Positions 28,569 through 37,316 of a stretch of 44,979 nucleotides of DNA are shown one piece after another. Source of the DNA: Nostocoides japonicum T1-X7 (GTDB taxonomy: Bacteria; Actinomycetota; Actinomycetes; Actinomycetales; Dermatophilaceae); NCBI RefSeq assembly GCF_001046855.1, contig NZ_HF570958.1:1645861-1690839 (forward strand). Reading direction: 5' to 3'. The notes below the pieces were generated by a model. That model worked only from the letters and a program-made list of their open reading frames with translations. It did not search any database and had not been told where the DNA came from. Each line of letters starts with the position of its first letter. The first letter of the stretch is position 1. Made by a program: the position numbers and the translations under genes.

Positions 28569-30008
28569 TCAGTCGCCGAGCTCGGCGCGCCTCCGGACGA
28601 CGTACTCCTCGAGCTCCAGGCGGATCGCCTCGTCGATCGGGGGCGGCTCGTAGGCCTCGATCTTCGCCGTGGCGATCTTGCCGGCCCGCGCGGCCGCGTC
28701 GAGCGCGCCGCCCCGCATCCACTTCTCGTAGTTGTCGGAGGAGGACAGGAACGGCCGGTAGAAGCAGGTGCGGAAGCGCTCCATCGTATGCATCGCCCCG
28801 AGGAAGTGCCCGCCGTGGCCGACCTCCTGGTGGGCGTCGAAGGCGATGGAGCCCTCGTCGATCTCCAGCGGCTTGAACTCGTGCTGGAGCATCTCGGTGA
28901 TCTGGCAGTCGACGACGAACTTCTCGTAGGAGGCGACGAGTCCGCCGTCGAGCCAGCCGGCCGTGTGCATGACCCAGTTCGTGCCGGCGAGGAAGGTCGG
29001 CATGAGCGTCATGAGCGCCTCGTAGCCGGCCTGGGCGTCGGGCAGCTGGGAGGACGTGAGGCCGCCGCCGGTGCGGAACGGCAGCCCGAAGTGGCGGGCG
29101 ATCTGCCCGGTGCACAGCAGCCCGATCCCGGACTCGGGCGTGCCGAACGTCGGCGACCCGCTCTGCATGTCGATGTTGGAGAGGAACGAGCCGAAGATGA
29201 CCGGACAGCCGGGTCGGATGAGCTGGGCCAGCGCGATGCCGGAGAGGGCCTCGGCGATCTGCTGGACGAGGGCCGCCGGGATCGTCACCGGCGACATCGC
29301 GCCCATGAGGATGAACGGGGTGAGGACGACGGGCTGGCCGGCGGCGGCATACTCGAAGAGCGCGTCGAGCATCCGGTCGTCCCAGCGCAGCGGGCTGTTG
29401 CAGTTGATGAGGGAGATCGAGCACGGAGTCTCCTCGATCTTGTCGCGCCCGCCGAAGAGGATCGCCCCCATGGCGATCGTGTCCGCGGCGTTGACGCCGG
29501 AGACGACGTTGCCCATGTAGATCTTGTCGGTGAGCGTCTGGAGTGCATATGTCATGTCGAGGTGACGGCTGTCGAGCGGGGTGTCGTTCGGCTCGTTGAC
29601 GACGCCCCCGGCGGAGTCGAGGACGTCGAAGCTCTGCGCCAGCTTGAGGAAGTTGCGGTAGTCCTCCATCGTGCCGTCTCGCCGCACGTCGCCCTGGCGG
29701 ACGAACGGCGGACCGTAGACGGCGCCGAACACCATGGAGTCCCCGCCGATGTGGACCGACCGCTCGGGATTGCGCGCCTGGACGTCGAACTCGCGCGGCG
29801 CCTTGGCCACCTGTTCCAGGACGAACTCCGGGTCGAGGAAGACGGTGTGGTCCTCGACCTTCTGGCCGGCCGCGCGGAACATCTCGATCGCTCGGTCGCT
29901 CACGAACTCGACGCCGATCTCGCTGACGAGCCGGCGCCACGCGGCGTCGAGGGTGGCGAGCGCGTCCTGGGAGAGGATCTCGTAGCGGGGCATGACGTTC
30001 TGGAACAT
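28569..30008 (-). CDS. MttB-superfamily methyltransferase without pyrrolysine (candidate glycine betaine:corrinoid methyltransferase)
   Basis: A 479-residue TIM-barrel methyltransferase. Family segments seen: FGAVYGPPFVRQGDVR, FFEYAAAGQPVV-like strand, GTPESGIGLLCTGQIARHFG, PFRTGGGLTSSQLPDAQAGYEA and HTAGWLDGGLVASYEKFV. Trimethylamine MttB has an in-frame amber codon for pyrrolysine; here the frame has no amber, as in the Desulfitobacterium glycine betaine methyltransferase MtgB. Expected reaction: methyl transfer from a quaternary amine to Co(I) of the corrinoid protein, giving dimethylglycine. ATG 30008 has AAGGAG 8-9 bp upstream, excluding the longer frame. Divergent from iclR2-corrinoid operon. 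Substrate is inferred from the betaine context; proline betaine, carnitine or choline remain possible. Confidence 0.85.
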   Translation of the reverse strand: MFQNVMPRYEILSQDALATLDAAWRRLVSEIGVEFVSDRAIEMFRAAGQKVEDHTVFLDPEFVLEQVAKAPREFDVQARNPERSVHIGGDSMVFGAVYGPPFVRQGDVRRDGTMEDYRNFLKLAQSFDVLDSAGGVVNEPNDTPLDSRHLDMTYALQTLTDKIYMGNVVSGVNAADTIAMGAILFGGRDKIEETPCSISLINCNSPLRWDDRMLDALFEYAAAGQPVVLTPFILMGAMSPVTIPAALVQQIAEALSGIALAQLIRPGCPVIFGSFLSNIDMQSGSPTFGTPESGIGLLCTGQIARHFGLPFRTGGGLTSSQLPDAQAGYEALMTLMPTFLAGTNWVMHTAGWLDGGLVASYEKFVVDCQITEMLQHEFKPLEIDEGSIAFDAHQEVGHGGHFLGAMHTMERFRTCFYRPFLSSSDNYEKWMRGGALDAAARAGKIATAKIEAYEPPPIDEAIRLELEEYVVRRRAELGD

Positions 30009-30127
30009 CGGGGGACTCCTTCGGCGCCGCTGGCGCCCGACTCGACGTGACACCGGTGAGGGACGAACTGCGACGTCATCGGCGGTATGCCTTGACGCCG
30101 GTCCCACTCGCATCCTAGCCTCATCAT

Positions 30128-30145
30128 ATGGAACAGCGGTTCCAT
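30128..30145. promoter_or_regulatory. IclR-type palindromic operator between mttB homologue and second iclR
   Basis: ATGGAAC-AGCG-GTTCCAT is a perfect 7+7 inverted repeat in the 163-bp divergent region. TGGAA/TTCCA arms are classical for IclR-family operators. A possible -10 hexamer CATAAT (30143-30148) overlaps its right arm, 24 bp before the iclR2 start, so binding would probably block or control that promoter. Confidence 0.7.
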
Positions 30146-30171
30146 AATCTGGCACTGGATGACGGAGCAGG

Positions 30172-30923
30172 ATGTCCACCCACGGTACTCAGGCCGTCGA
30201 CCGCGCGGCGCATCTCGCCGCGCTCGTCGTCAAGGCCGACGGTGCGCTGACGTTCTCCGACCTGTGCGCCGAGACCGGCTACGCGCGGAGCACCACGTCG
30301 CGCCTCCTCGCCGCGCTCGAGCGCTCCGGCCTGCTCGGCCGTGACACGACGGGTGCCTGGCTGCCCGGGCAGCTGTTCGCCCAGTACGCGGCCCGGCGCA
30401 GCGACGACGAGGAGCTGGCCCGGCTCGCCCAGCCGGTCATGGAGGAGCTCGGCGAGCTGACGGGCGAGACGGTCAACGTCGGCGTCGTCCACGGCGGCTC
30501 CGTCGTCCACATCGCCCAGGTCGCCTCGACCTACATCCTCGCGAGCCGCGACTGGGTCGGCGTCGAGGTCCCCGCCCATCTCTCGGCCCTCGGCAAGGTC
30601 CTGTTCGCCTACCACGTCCTCGAGCTGCCGGAGGGCCCGCTCGAGCGGCCGACGAAGGCCTCCCTCGGCTCGGTGCGCGCCCTGCGGGCCCAGCTGCCCG
30701 GCATTCGGGCGGCGGGGTATGCCACGACGGTCGACGAGCTCGAGGTGGGCCTCACCGGGATCGCCGCCCCCGTCGTCGTCGACGGCGAATGCATTGCCGC
30801 GCTTGGTCTCTCGGGCCCGACGGCCCGGCTCCAGGACCAGATGGGCGCGCTGGGCCACACGGTGACCCGGCACGCGACGACCCTGTCAACCCAGATCGGA
30901 CGACACCGGAAGGACGGTGCAGC

Positions 30924-30927
<4 letters not shown>
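30172..30927 (+). CDS. IclR-family transcriptional regulator (second)
   Basis: A 251-residue regulator with N-terminal winged helix (AVDRAAHLAALVVKADGALT, then YARSTTSRLLAALERSGLL) and IclR effector domain (GSVVHIAQVAS, LGKVLFAYH, GYATTVDELEVGLTGIAAPV). ATG 30172 is preceded by GGAG at 8 bp. It overlaps the corrinoid-protein gene by 4 bp and is the first gene of the five-gene methyl-transfer operon, so it is co-made with the enzymes it probably regulates. The TGGAAC palindrome immediately upstream is its likely operator, suggesting autoregulation and control of divergent mttB. Confidence 0.9.
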
Positions 30928-31585
<658 letters not shown>

Positions 31586-31589
<4 letters not shown>

Positions 31590-32518
31590 GCGGCGTGCCC
31601 GTCCGCGAGACGGTCCTCCGGTCGGCGACCAAGGAGGTCGTCATGGCGTCGAACCGGCCGTTCTGCATCATCGGCGAACGGATCAACCCCACGGGACGCA
31701 AGGTCTTCCAGGCCCAGCTGCGCGACGGCGACTACTCGGCCATCGAGAGGGACGTCAGGGCGCAGGTGGAGGGCGGCGCCGACGTCCTCGACGTCAACAT
31801 GGGCGTGCCGCTCACCGACGAGCCGACCCTGCTCGTCACCGCGGTCCGGATGGTCCAGTCGCTCACCGACCTGCCGATCTGCATCGACTCCTCGGTCGTC
31901 GAGGCGCTCGAGGCCGGCCTCGAGGCCTACGAGGGCCGCGCGCTCGTCAACTCCGTGACGGCCGAGGACGAGCGGCTCGCCGCGGTCCTCCCGCTCGTCA
32001 AGAAGCACAACGCCGCGGTCATCGCCCTGCCCAACGACCACGACGAGATCCCCATGGAGGCCGACAAGCGCATCGAGCTCGTCGGGAAGATCGTGCGAGT
32101 CGCGACGGAGGAGTACGGCATCTCCATCGACGACATCGTCATCGACCCCCTCGCCATGCCCATCGGCGCGGACTCGACGGTGGGGCGCACGGCGCTGGAG
32201 ACGATCCGTCGCGTGCACGACACCTGGGGCCTGAACCTCACCTGCGGCGCGTCCAACGTGAGCTTCGGTATGCCGAGCCGGCACGCGATCAACTCCTCCT
32301 GGCTGCCGCTGGCCATGGGTGCGGGAATGACGAGCGCCATCATGGACGCCCGCACGCCGCAGGTCGTCGACGCCGTGCGGGCCGCGGACCTCCTCCTCGG
32401 CAACGACGAGTGGGGCGGCGCCTGGATCTCGACGCACCGCAGGCGCCAGGCGGCGGCTGAGGCCGCGGCCGCGGCGGCTGCGAGCGCGACGACCCCCGAG
32501 GCGGCCGTCGCGACGTGA
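31586..32518 (+). CDS. Methyltetrahydrofolate:corrinoid methyltransferase (pterin-binding family)
   Basis: A 310-residue protein with one dihydropteroate-synthase-like TIM barrel. Seen: the leader VLRSATKEVV, FCIIGERINPTGRK, GADVLDVNMG, PICIDSSVVEALEAGL, LVNSVTAEDE, VIALPNDHDE and CGASNVSFGMPSRHAIN, all typical of AcsE/MtgA/MetH-type methyl-THF methyltransferases. Expected role: transfer of the methyl group from the corrinoid protein to THF (reversible). ATG 31586 overlaps the preceding stop as ATGA; an internal ATG at 31643 would drop the conserved leader. It ends with an alanine-rich tail of about 25 residues, possibly disordered. Confidence 0.9.
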
Positions 32519-34482
32519 GCGTCTCCGACGACGTGAGCGTCTCCGACGAGGAACCCCGGCCCGACGTGAGCGAGCTGCGTCGAGAGGGGCTCATCGAGCG
32601 TCCTGGTGCGCCGGAGGTCGTCCACGACGGCACCGGCCGGGTCCTGCTGCGCTTCGCCCCGTCCGCCCGCGACGTGCGCGTCCCGCCGGGGGTCAGCGTC
32701 TTCGACGCGGCGAGCTGGAACGGCATCGCCATCGACTCCACGTGTGGCGGCCACGGGACGTGCCGCAAGTGCAAGGTGCAGCTCACGAGCGGCAGCGCGC
32801 CCGTCACGTCGCACGACCGGCGAACCTTCACCGAGTCCGAGATCGAGGACGGCTGGCGACTCGCGTGCCTCGTCAAGGCGACGACGGACCTCGCCGTCGA
32901 CGTCCCGCCCCTCGTCACCCGGCCCAAGGCGGCGACGGTCGGCGTCGGGCGGCAGGTCATCCTGCGGCCCTCGGTCCAGAAGCGCTACCTCGAGCTCGAG
33001 GAGCCGACCCTGTCCGACCAGCGGACCGACCTGCAGCGCGTCCTCGACGCCATCGACGACCTCGAGCTGACGCCGGACCTCCATGTCCTGCGGCGGCTGC
33101 CGAAGGTGTTACGCGACAACGACTTCAAGGTGACGGCCGTCGTCATCGACGAGTCGCTCGTCGATGTCGAGGGAGGTGACACGACCACCCGCCGCTACGG
33201 CATCGCATACGACCTGGGGACGACCACCGTCGTCGCGACGCTCCTCGACCTCTCGACGGGCACGCCGGTCTCCGTCGCCTCGATGCTCAACAAGCAGCAG
33301 CCGTTCGGCGCCGACGTCATCACGCGGATCAGCGCGACGATGATGGACCCCGACACGCTGCCTCGGCTGCGGGACCTCGCCCAGGCCACCCTCGCCGAGC
33401 TGGCCGCCGACGTGTGCGCCGAGGGTGAGGTGGACTTGCACGAGGTCCTCGAGGTCGCCGTGGCCGGCAATGCGACGATGACGGCGCTGCTCCTCGGCGT
33501 CGACCCGGAGCCGCTCGGCGTCGCGCCGTTCATCCAGTCGACGGCGTCGTGGCCGACCGTGTCGGCGTCGGAGGTCGGGCTCGAGCTCCATCCGGCGGCA
33601 CAGGTCGTCGTCTTCCCGGCCCTCGGCGCCTACGTCGGTGGCGACATCGTCGCCGGCATGCTCGCGTGCGGCATGGACCGGGACAAGCGGACCCGGCTGT
33701 TCATCGACGTCGGCACGAACTGCGAGATCGTCCTGTCCGACGGCGACACGATCGTGTCGACGGCCGCGCCCGCCGGCCCGGCCTTCGAGGGCGGCGCCAT
33801 CCGGTGCGGGATGCGCGCCGCCGACGGCGCCATCGAGGTCGTCAAGCTCGTCGCCGAGCCGCAGGAGGACCAGGCCGCCGTCACCCTCGGCGTCATCGGC
33901 GACACCGAGCCGCGAGGCCTGTGCGGGTCCGGCCTCGTCGACGCCGTCGCCGAGCTGGCCCGCGTCGGGCTGCTCGACGACACAGGGCGGTTCGTCCCGG
34001 ACGACGTTGCGGCAGAGCGCTTTCCGGCGCTCGCCGACCGGCTCGCCAAGATCGGGGAGGAGCGCGTCTTCGTCCTCCACCGGCATACCCCCGACGACGA
34101 GGTCGCGAGCACCGTCTACCTGTCGCAGCGGGACGTCCGCGAGCTGCAGTTCGCCAAGGGCGCGATCGCGACGGGGTGGGCGCTGCTGCTCGAGGAGCTC
34201 GGCCTGGAGGAGAGCGACGTCCAGCAGGTGCTCCTCGCCGGATCGTTCGGGTCCTACCTCTCGCCGGCGTCCGCGGTCCGCATCGGGCTCGTGCCCAAGC
34301 TGCCCGTGCTCCGGATCGTCAGCGCCGGCAACGTCGCGGGCGAGGGAGCGAAGATGGCGCTGCTGTCCTCGCGCGAGAGGGCCGGCGCCGAGGCCCTCCT
34401 GGAGGAGGTGCAGTATGTCGAGCTCAGCGACCGTGCCGACTTCAACGACCGCTTCGTCGAGAAGCTCGGCTTCCCAGGGTGA
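32515..34482 (+). CDS. Reductive activator of corrinoid proteins: 2Fe-2S ferredoxin domain plus ASKHA/DUF4445 ATPase domain
   Basis: A 655-residue RACE-type protein. Residues about 40-130 are a plant-type 2Fe-2S domain with ligands Cys77, Cys83, Cys86 and Cys118 (CGGHGTCRKC, then LACLV). A linker follows, then the ASKHA domain with phosphate motifs YDLGTTTVVATLLDLSTG and RLFIDVGTNCEIVLS and the adenosine segment AGSFGSYLSP. It uses ATP to reduce inactive Co(II) corrinoid back to Co(I). It replaces the 4Fe-4S RamA type of methanogens. GTG 32515 overlaps the previous stop (GTGA). The first 18 bases are tandemly duplicated, so GTG 32533 is an alternative start. Confidence 0.92.
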   Translation: MSVSDDVSVSDEEPRPDVSELRREGLIERPGAPEVVHDGTGRVLLRFAPSARDVRVPPGVSVFDAASWNGIAIDSTCGGHGTCRKCKVQLTSGSAPVTSHDRRTFTESEIEDGWRLACLVKATTDLAVDVPPLVTRPKAATVGVGRQVILRPSVQKRYLELEEPTLSDQRTDLQRVLDAIDDLELTPDLHVLRRLPKVLRDNDFKVTAVVIDESLVDVEGGDTTTRRYGIAYDLGTTTVVATLLDLSTGTPVSVASMLNKQQPFGADVITRISATMMDPDTLPRLRDLAQATLAELAADVCAEGEVDLHEVLEVAVAGNATMTALLLGVDPEPLGVAPFIQSTASWPTVSASEVGLELHPAAQVVVFPALGAYVGGDIVAGMLACGMDRDKRTRLFIDVGTNCEIVLSDGDTIVSTAAPAGPAFEGGAIRCGMRAADGAIEVVKLVAEPQEDQAAVTLGVIGDTEPRGLCGSGLVDAVAELARVGLLDDTGRFVPDDVAAERFPALADRLAKIGEERVFVLHRHTPDDEVASTVYLSQRDVRELQFAKGAIATGWALLLEELGLEESDVQQVLLAGSFGSYLSPASAVRIGLVPKLPVLRIVSAGNVAGEGAKMALLSSRERAGAEALLEEVQYVELSDRADFNDRFVEKLGFPG

Positions 34483-34491
34483 TCCCGCGCG

Positions 34492-34572
34492 TCGCGCGGT
34501 CTCCCCAGGGGCCCACCTGGCTGACGATCCGGCGGTTCGCGCGGTCTCCCCAGGGGCCCACCTGGCTGACGA
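34492..34572. repeat. Two direct 36-bp repeats with internal palindrome
   Basis: Identical 36-bp units at 34492-34527 and 34537-34572, period 45 bp. Each contains CCAGGGGCCCACCTGG, an imperfect inverted repeat. They follow the activator stop by 9 bp. The 292-bp gap to the DUF1638 gene holds only these units and the family A element. Confidence 0.92.
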
Positions 34573-34581
34573 CACGACCTC

Positions 34582-34701
34582 GCTTTGTCGGGTCACCCCG
34601 GAAGACCTCGCGTCACCCGACAAGGGAACCGGGGTCCGGTCACGTGTTCCAGGGTCACCCCGGAACCCTGCCGCACGCTCTATCGGATCACCCGACGAAG
34701 C
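34582..34701. repeat. Palindromic repeat, family A copy 2 (degenerate)
   Basis: Outer arms GCTTTGTCGGGT at 34582-34593 and its near-complement at 34690-34701 (11 of 12 paired). The inside contains TCACCCGACAAGGGAACC as in copy 1 at 17236-17251 and two GGTCACCCCGGAA words. Inner pairing is largely lost, so this looks like a decayed or diverged copy. Confidence 0.75.
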
Positions 34702-34774
34702 GTGCGAGGCTGCCGAGGGCCCGGGCGAGGGCCCGGGCGAGGGCCGGAGCCGGGTCCCCCGCCGGGAGGGACGG

Positions 34775-35365
34775 GTGGCGGTCGTCGCCTGCGGCGCGAT
34801 CGCCCAGCCGATGGCGCAGTCGGTCGCTCGGCACGGGTGGTCGGTCGACGTGCACCCGCTGCCGCCGCTGCTGCACAACCAGCCGCACCGGATCGCCTCC
34901 GAGGTCGAGCGCCTCGCCGGCTCCCTCGCCGAGCGGTACGACCGGGTCGTCGTCGGGTATGCCGACTGCGGCACCTACGGCGCGCTCGACGAGGTCTGCG
35001 AGCGCCTCGGGCTGGAGCGGCTCCCCGGCCTGCACTGCTACGACCTGTATGCCGGTGCCGACCGGATGGAGGAGCTCCTCGACGCGGAGCCCGGAACCTA
35101 CCTGCTGACCGACTTCCTCGTCCGCTCCTTCGCCCGGACCGTCGAGCAGGAGCTCGGTCTCGACCGCTGGCCGGAGCTGCGCGACGAGTACTTCCGCCAC
35201 TACACCCGCGTCGTGTGGCTCGCCCAGTCGACCGACGAGCTCGAGCTGCGGGAGCTGCGGACCCTCGCCCAGGCGGCGGCCGAGCGGATCGGCCTGCCCC
35301 TGGAGGTCCTGCATACCGGCTCGGTCGGCCTCGACGCCGCCCTCGGCGCCCTCGTGGACGGATGA
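34775..35365 (+). CDS. DUF1638 family protein
   Basis: A 196-residue protein with the DUF1638 layout: N-terminal VAVVACGAIAQPM, LLHNQPHRIASEVE, the segment VGYADCGTYGALDEVCERLG with conserved Asp-Cys-Gly, LHCYDLYAG and a C-terminal GSVGLDAALG. Three cysteines (CGAI, DCGT, LHCYD) could bind metal. GTG 34775 is chosen because GGGAGGG lies 5 bp before it. Function is unknown. It follows the corrinoid-activator gene on the same strand after a 292-bp repeat-filled gap, so it is probably part of the same functional group, perhaps corrinoid handling; this is inference. Confidence 0.82.
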   Translation: MAVVACGAIAQPMAQSVARHGWSVDVHPLPPLLHNQPHRIASEVERLAGSLAERYDRVVVGYADCGTYGALDEVCERLGLERLPGLHCYDLYAGADRMEELLDAEPGTYLLTDFLVRSFARTVEQELGLDRWPELRDEYFRHYTRVVWLAQSTDELELRELRTLAQAAAERIGLPLEVLHTGSVGLDAALGALVDG

Positions 35366-35415
35366 CACGACGCACCTGACACGACGCACCGTCGCCATCG
35401 GTGGGCAACGTCTCG

Positions 35416-35434
35416 ACGAGTAAGGCTTACCTAA
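35416..35434 (+). promoter_or_regulatory. Possible iron-dependent repressor (DtxR/IdeR/DmdR) box
   Basis: The minus-strand reading TTAGGTAAGCCTTAC... matches 13 of 19 positions of the actinobacterial iron box TTAGGTTAGCCTAACCTAA, with one half nearly perfect. It ends 13 bp before the ATG of the next gene, where repressor binding would block expression. It is also the most AT-rich spot nearby. Confidence 0.5.
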
Positions 35435-35447
35435 CTAGAGTGGCGGC

Positions 35448-36260
35448 ATGGGTGAGCAGCCGCACCTGGGCGAGGTCCAGGAGACGCTCCTGATTCCGTT
35501 GTACGGCCGGGCCCGGGACGCCCGACGCCGCGCCAGCGTGCTCCAGGACGCGCGGGCCGCGGAGCTCGTGGACGCGATCGACTACGACTTCACGAGGTTC
35601 CGTGGCCCCTCCCTCGGCGGCTCGGTGCTGCGTGCGGCCATCTTCGACGAGTACGTCCGAGACTTCCTGCGCGAGCATCCCGACGGCACGGTGGTCGACC
35701 TCGGATGCGGCCTGTCGACGCGCTTCGACCGGCTCGACAACGGCCGGGTGCGGTGGTTCGACCTCGACGTCGCCGACACGATGGCGTTGCGGCGCACGTT
35801 CTTCCAGGAGACCGATCGCTACACGATGATCACCGGGTCGCTCTTCGACCCCAGCTGGCACGCCGAGGTCACGGACGGCGCGCGGGCGGTGTTCCTGCTC
35901 AGCGAGGCGGTGCTCCTGTACTTCCCGGACACCGAGGTCCGCGCCGTCCTCCGCGAGATCGCCGAGGCCTTCCCGGGCACGGGGCTGGCTCTCGACACGG
36001 GAGGGCGGCTCATGATGAGGAGCCAGGATCGCAACCCGGTCTTCAAGCAGCTCCCCGCCCGGATGAGATGGATCTGCGACGACCCCTCGACGCTCGAAGG
36101 CCTCGGTCTGCGGCTCCGCGAGACCCGGACGCTGGCGACCCCCCAGCCGGGCGTCGCACACGGCTGGCCCGCGAGGTACCGGTACGGGCTCCGGCTGCTC
36201 CGCTGGACGCCGCCGGTGACGACCTACAAGCTCAACCTCTTCACGACGAGCGACGGCTGA
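35448..36260 (+). CDS. SAM-dependent methyltransferase, leucine carboxyl methyltransferase (LCM/TcmP-like) family
   Basis: A 270-residue class I methyltransferase. Motif I is VVDLGCGLSTRFDRL, followed by the acidic strand VRWFDLDVADTMALRR and FLLSEAVLLYFP, the signature of LCM-type enzymes related to TcmP polyketide O-methyltransferases. It would methylate a carboxylate or hydroxyl of a small molecule. The gene stands alone downstream of a possible iron box, so a product connected with iron acquisition is conceivable, but no siderophore biosynthesis genes are in the window. It converges with the homocysteine methyltransferase gene, 23 bp apart. Confidence 0.82.
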   Translation: MGEQPHLGEVQETLLIPLYGRARDARRRASVLQDARAAELVDAIDYDFTRFRGPSLGGSVLRAAIFDEYVRDFLREHPDGTVVDLGCGLSTRFDRLDNGRVRWFDLDVADTMALRRTFFQETDRYTMITGSLFDPSWHAEVTDGARAVFLLSEAVLLYFPDTEVRAVLREIAEAFPGTGLALDTGGRLMMRSQDRNPVFKQLPARMRWICDDPSTLEGLGLRLRETRTLATPQPGVAHGWPARYRYGLRLLRWTPPVTTYKLNLFTTSDG

Positions 36261-36283
36261 GCATCCCCCGGAGGGAGCCGTCG

Positions 36284-37168
36284 TCAGCGGGTGAGGGCCT
36301 CGGTGATCGCCCGGATGTGCTCGGGGGAGGAGCCGCAGCAGGCACCGATGACGTCGACGCCGAGCTCCCGCAGCTCGCGCGCATGCTCGGCCATCCCGAC
36401 CGGGTCCACGGTGTAGACGAACTCCCCGCCCCGCAGCTCGGGCAGGCCGGCGTTCGACTGGGCGATGACGAGGACGTCGTCGTGTCGCGCCGCGGTCAGC
36501 TGCTCGGCGATGACGCTCATGTCCTCCGGCCCCCGCCCGCAGTTGGCGCCCACCGCGTCGACGCCGGCGGCCGCGAGCTCGGCCACCGCCGTCGCGGGGT
36601 CGACGCCCATCATCGTCCGGCGGTTGGTGTCGAAGCTCATCGTCGCGATGACCGGGAGGTCGGGCACGACGTCGTGGGCGGCGGAGATGGCCGCCCGGGT
36701 CTCGCCGAGATCGCTCATCGTCTCGATGAGCACGACGTCGATGCCCCCGGCCGCGAGCCCGCGCAGCTGCTCGGCGAAGAGCGCCGAGGCATCGGCCTCG
36801 CTGAGGATCCCCAGGGGTTCGAGGAGCTCACCGGTCGGCCCGAGGTCGCCGGCGACGAGGGCGCCGTGGCGGTCCGCGACGCGGCGCGCGATCTGCGCTC
36901 CGGCCCGGTTGACCTCCTCGACCCGGTCGCCGAGCCCGTGCAGCTCGAGGCGCGGGCGGCTGCCGCCGAAGGTGTTCGTCGTGAGGAACCGGGCGCCGGC
37001 CGCGGCATACTCCTCGTGGAGCTCCTCGATCCCGGCGGGGTTCTCCAGGTTCCATGACTCGGCCGCCTCTCCGGCGGGCAGGCCACGATCCTGCAGCAGC
37101 CAGCCGTAGCCGCCGTCGAAGATGGCGGGGCGGCCGGCGAGCAGGGTCAACAGTCGGTTCTGCGGCAT
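36284..37168 (-). CDS. Homocysteine S-methyltransferase family protein
   Basis: A 294-residue single-domain TIM barrel. Zinc ligands are Cys210 (GANCGRGPE) and Cys277-Cys278 (GACCGSSPEH), as in betaine-homocysteine methyltransferase, MmuM and the MetH N-terminal domain; the barrel start AIFDGGYGWLLQDRGL and TTNTFGGSRPRLE are typical. It makes methionine by methyl transfer to homocysteine. The donor could be betaine, S-methylmethionine or a corrinoid protein. Being between betaine genes favours betaine or the corrinoid, but this is inference. ATG 37168 lies within an inverted GCATAC/GTATGC pair (37165-37170, 37178-37183). Confidence 0.85.
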   Translation of the reverse strand: MPQNRLLTLLAGRPAIFDGGYGWLLQDRGLPAGEAAESWNLENPAGIEELHEEYAAAGARFLTTNTFGGSRPRLELHGLGDRVEEVNRAGAQIARRVADRHGALVAGDLGPTGELLEPLGILSEADASALFAEQLRGLAAGGIDVVLIETMSDLGETRAAISAAHDVVPDLPVIATMSFDTNRRTMMGVDPATAVAELAAAGVDAVGANCGRGPEDMSVIAEQLTAARHDDVLVIAQSNAGLPELRGGEFVYTVDPVGMAEHARELRELGVDVIGACCGSSPEHIRAITEALTR

Positions 37169-37316
37169 ACGACCAGGGTATGCGGGGTGGTGCCGCCGAC
37201 CGGTCACCATCCGGCGCGTGGACCATCGCGCCGCGGAGCGCCGTCCAGAGCGTCTCGTGGACCACCTTCGCGCGCCGGCACGATCCGGCGGCGGGAGCAT
37301 GGAGGCGGAGGCTCTC

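Noticed and set aside
28569..30008. Pyrrolysine-containing trimethylamine methyltransferase
   Set aside because: The frame has no internal amber codon and no pyl genes are present in the window.
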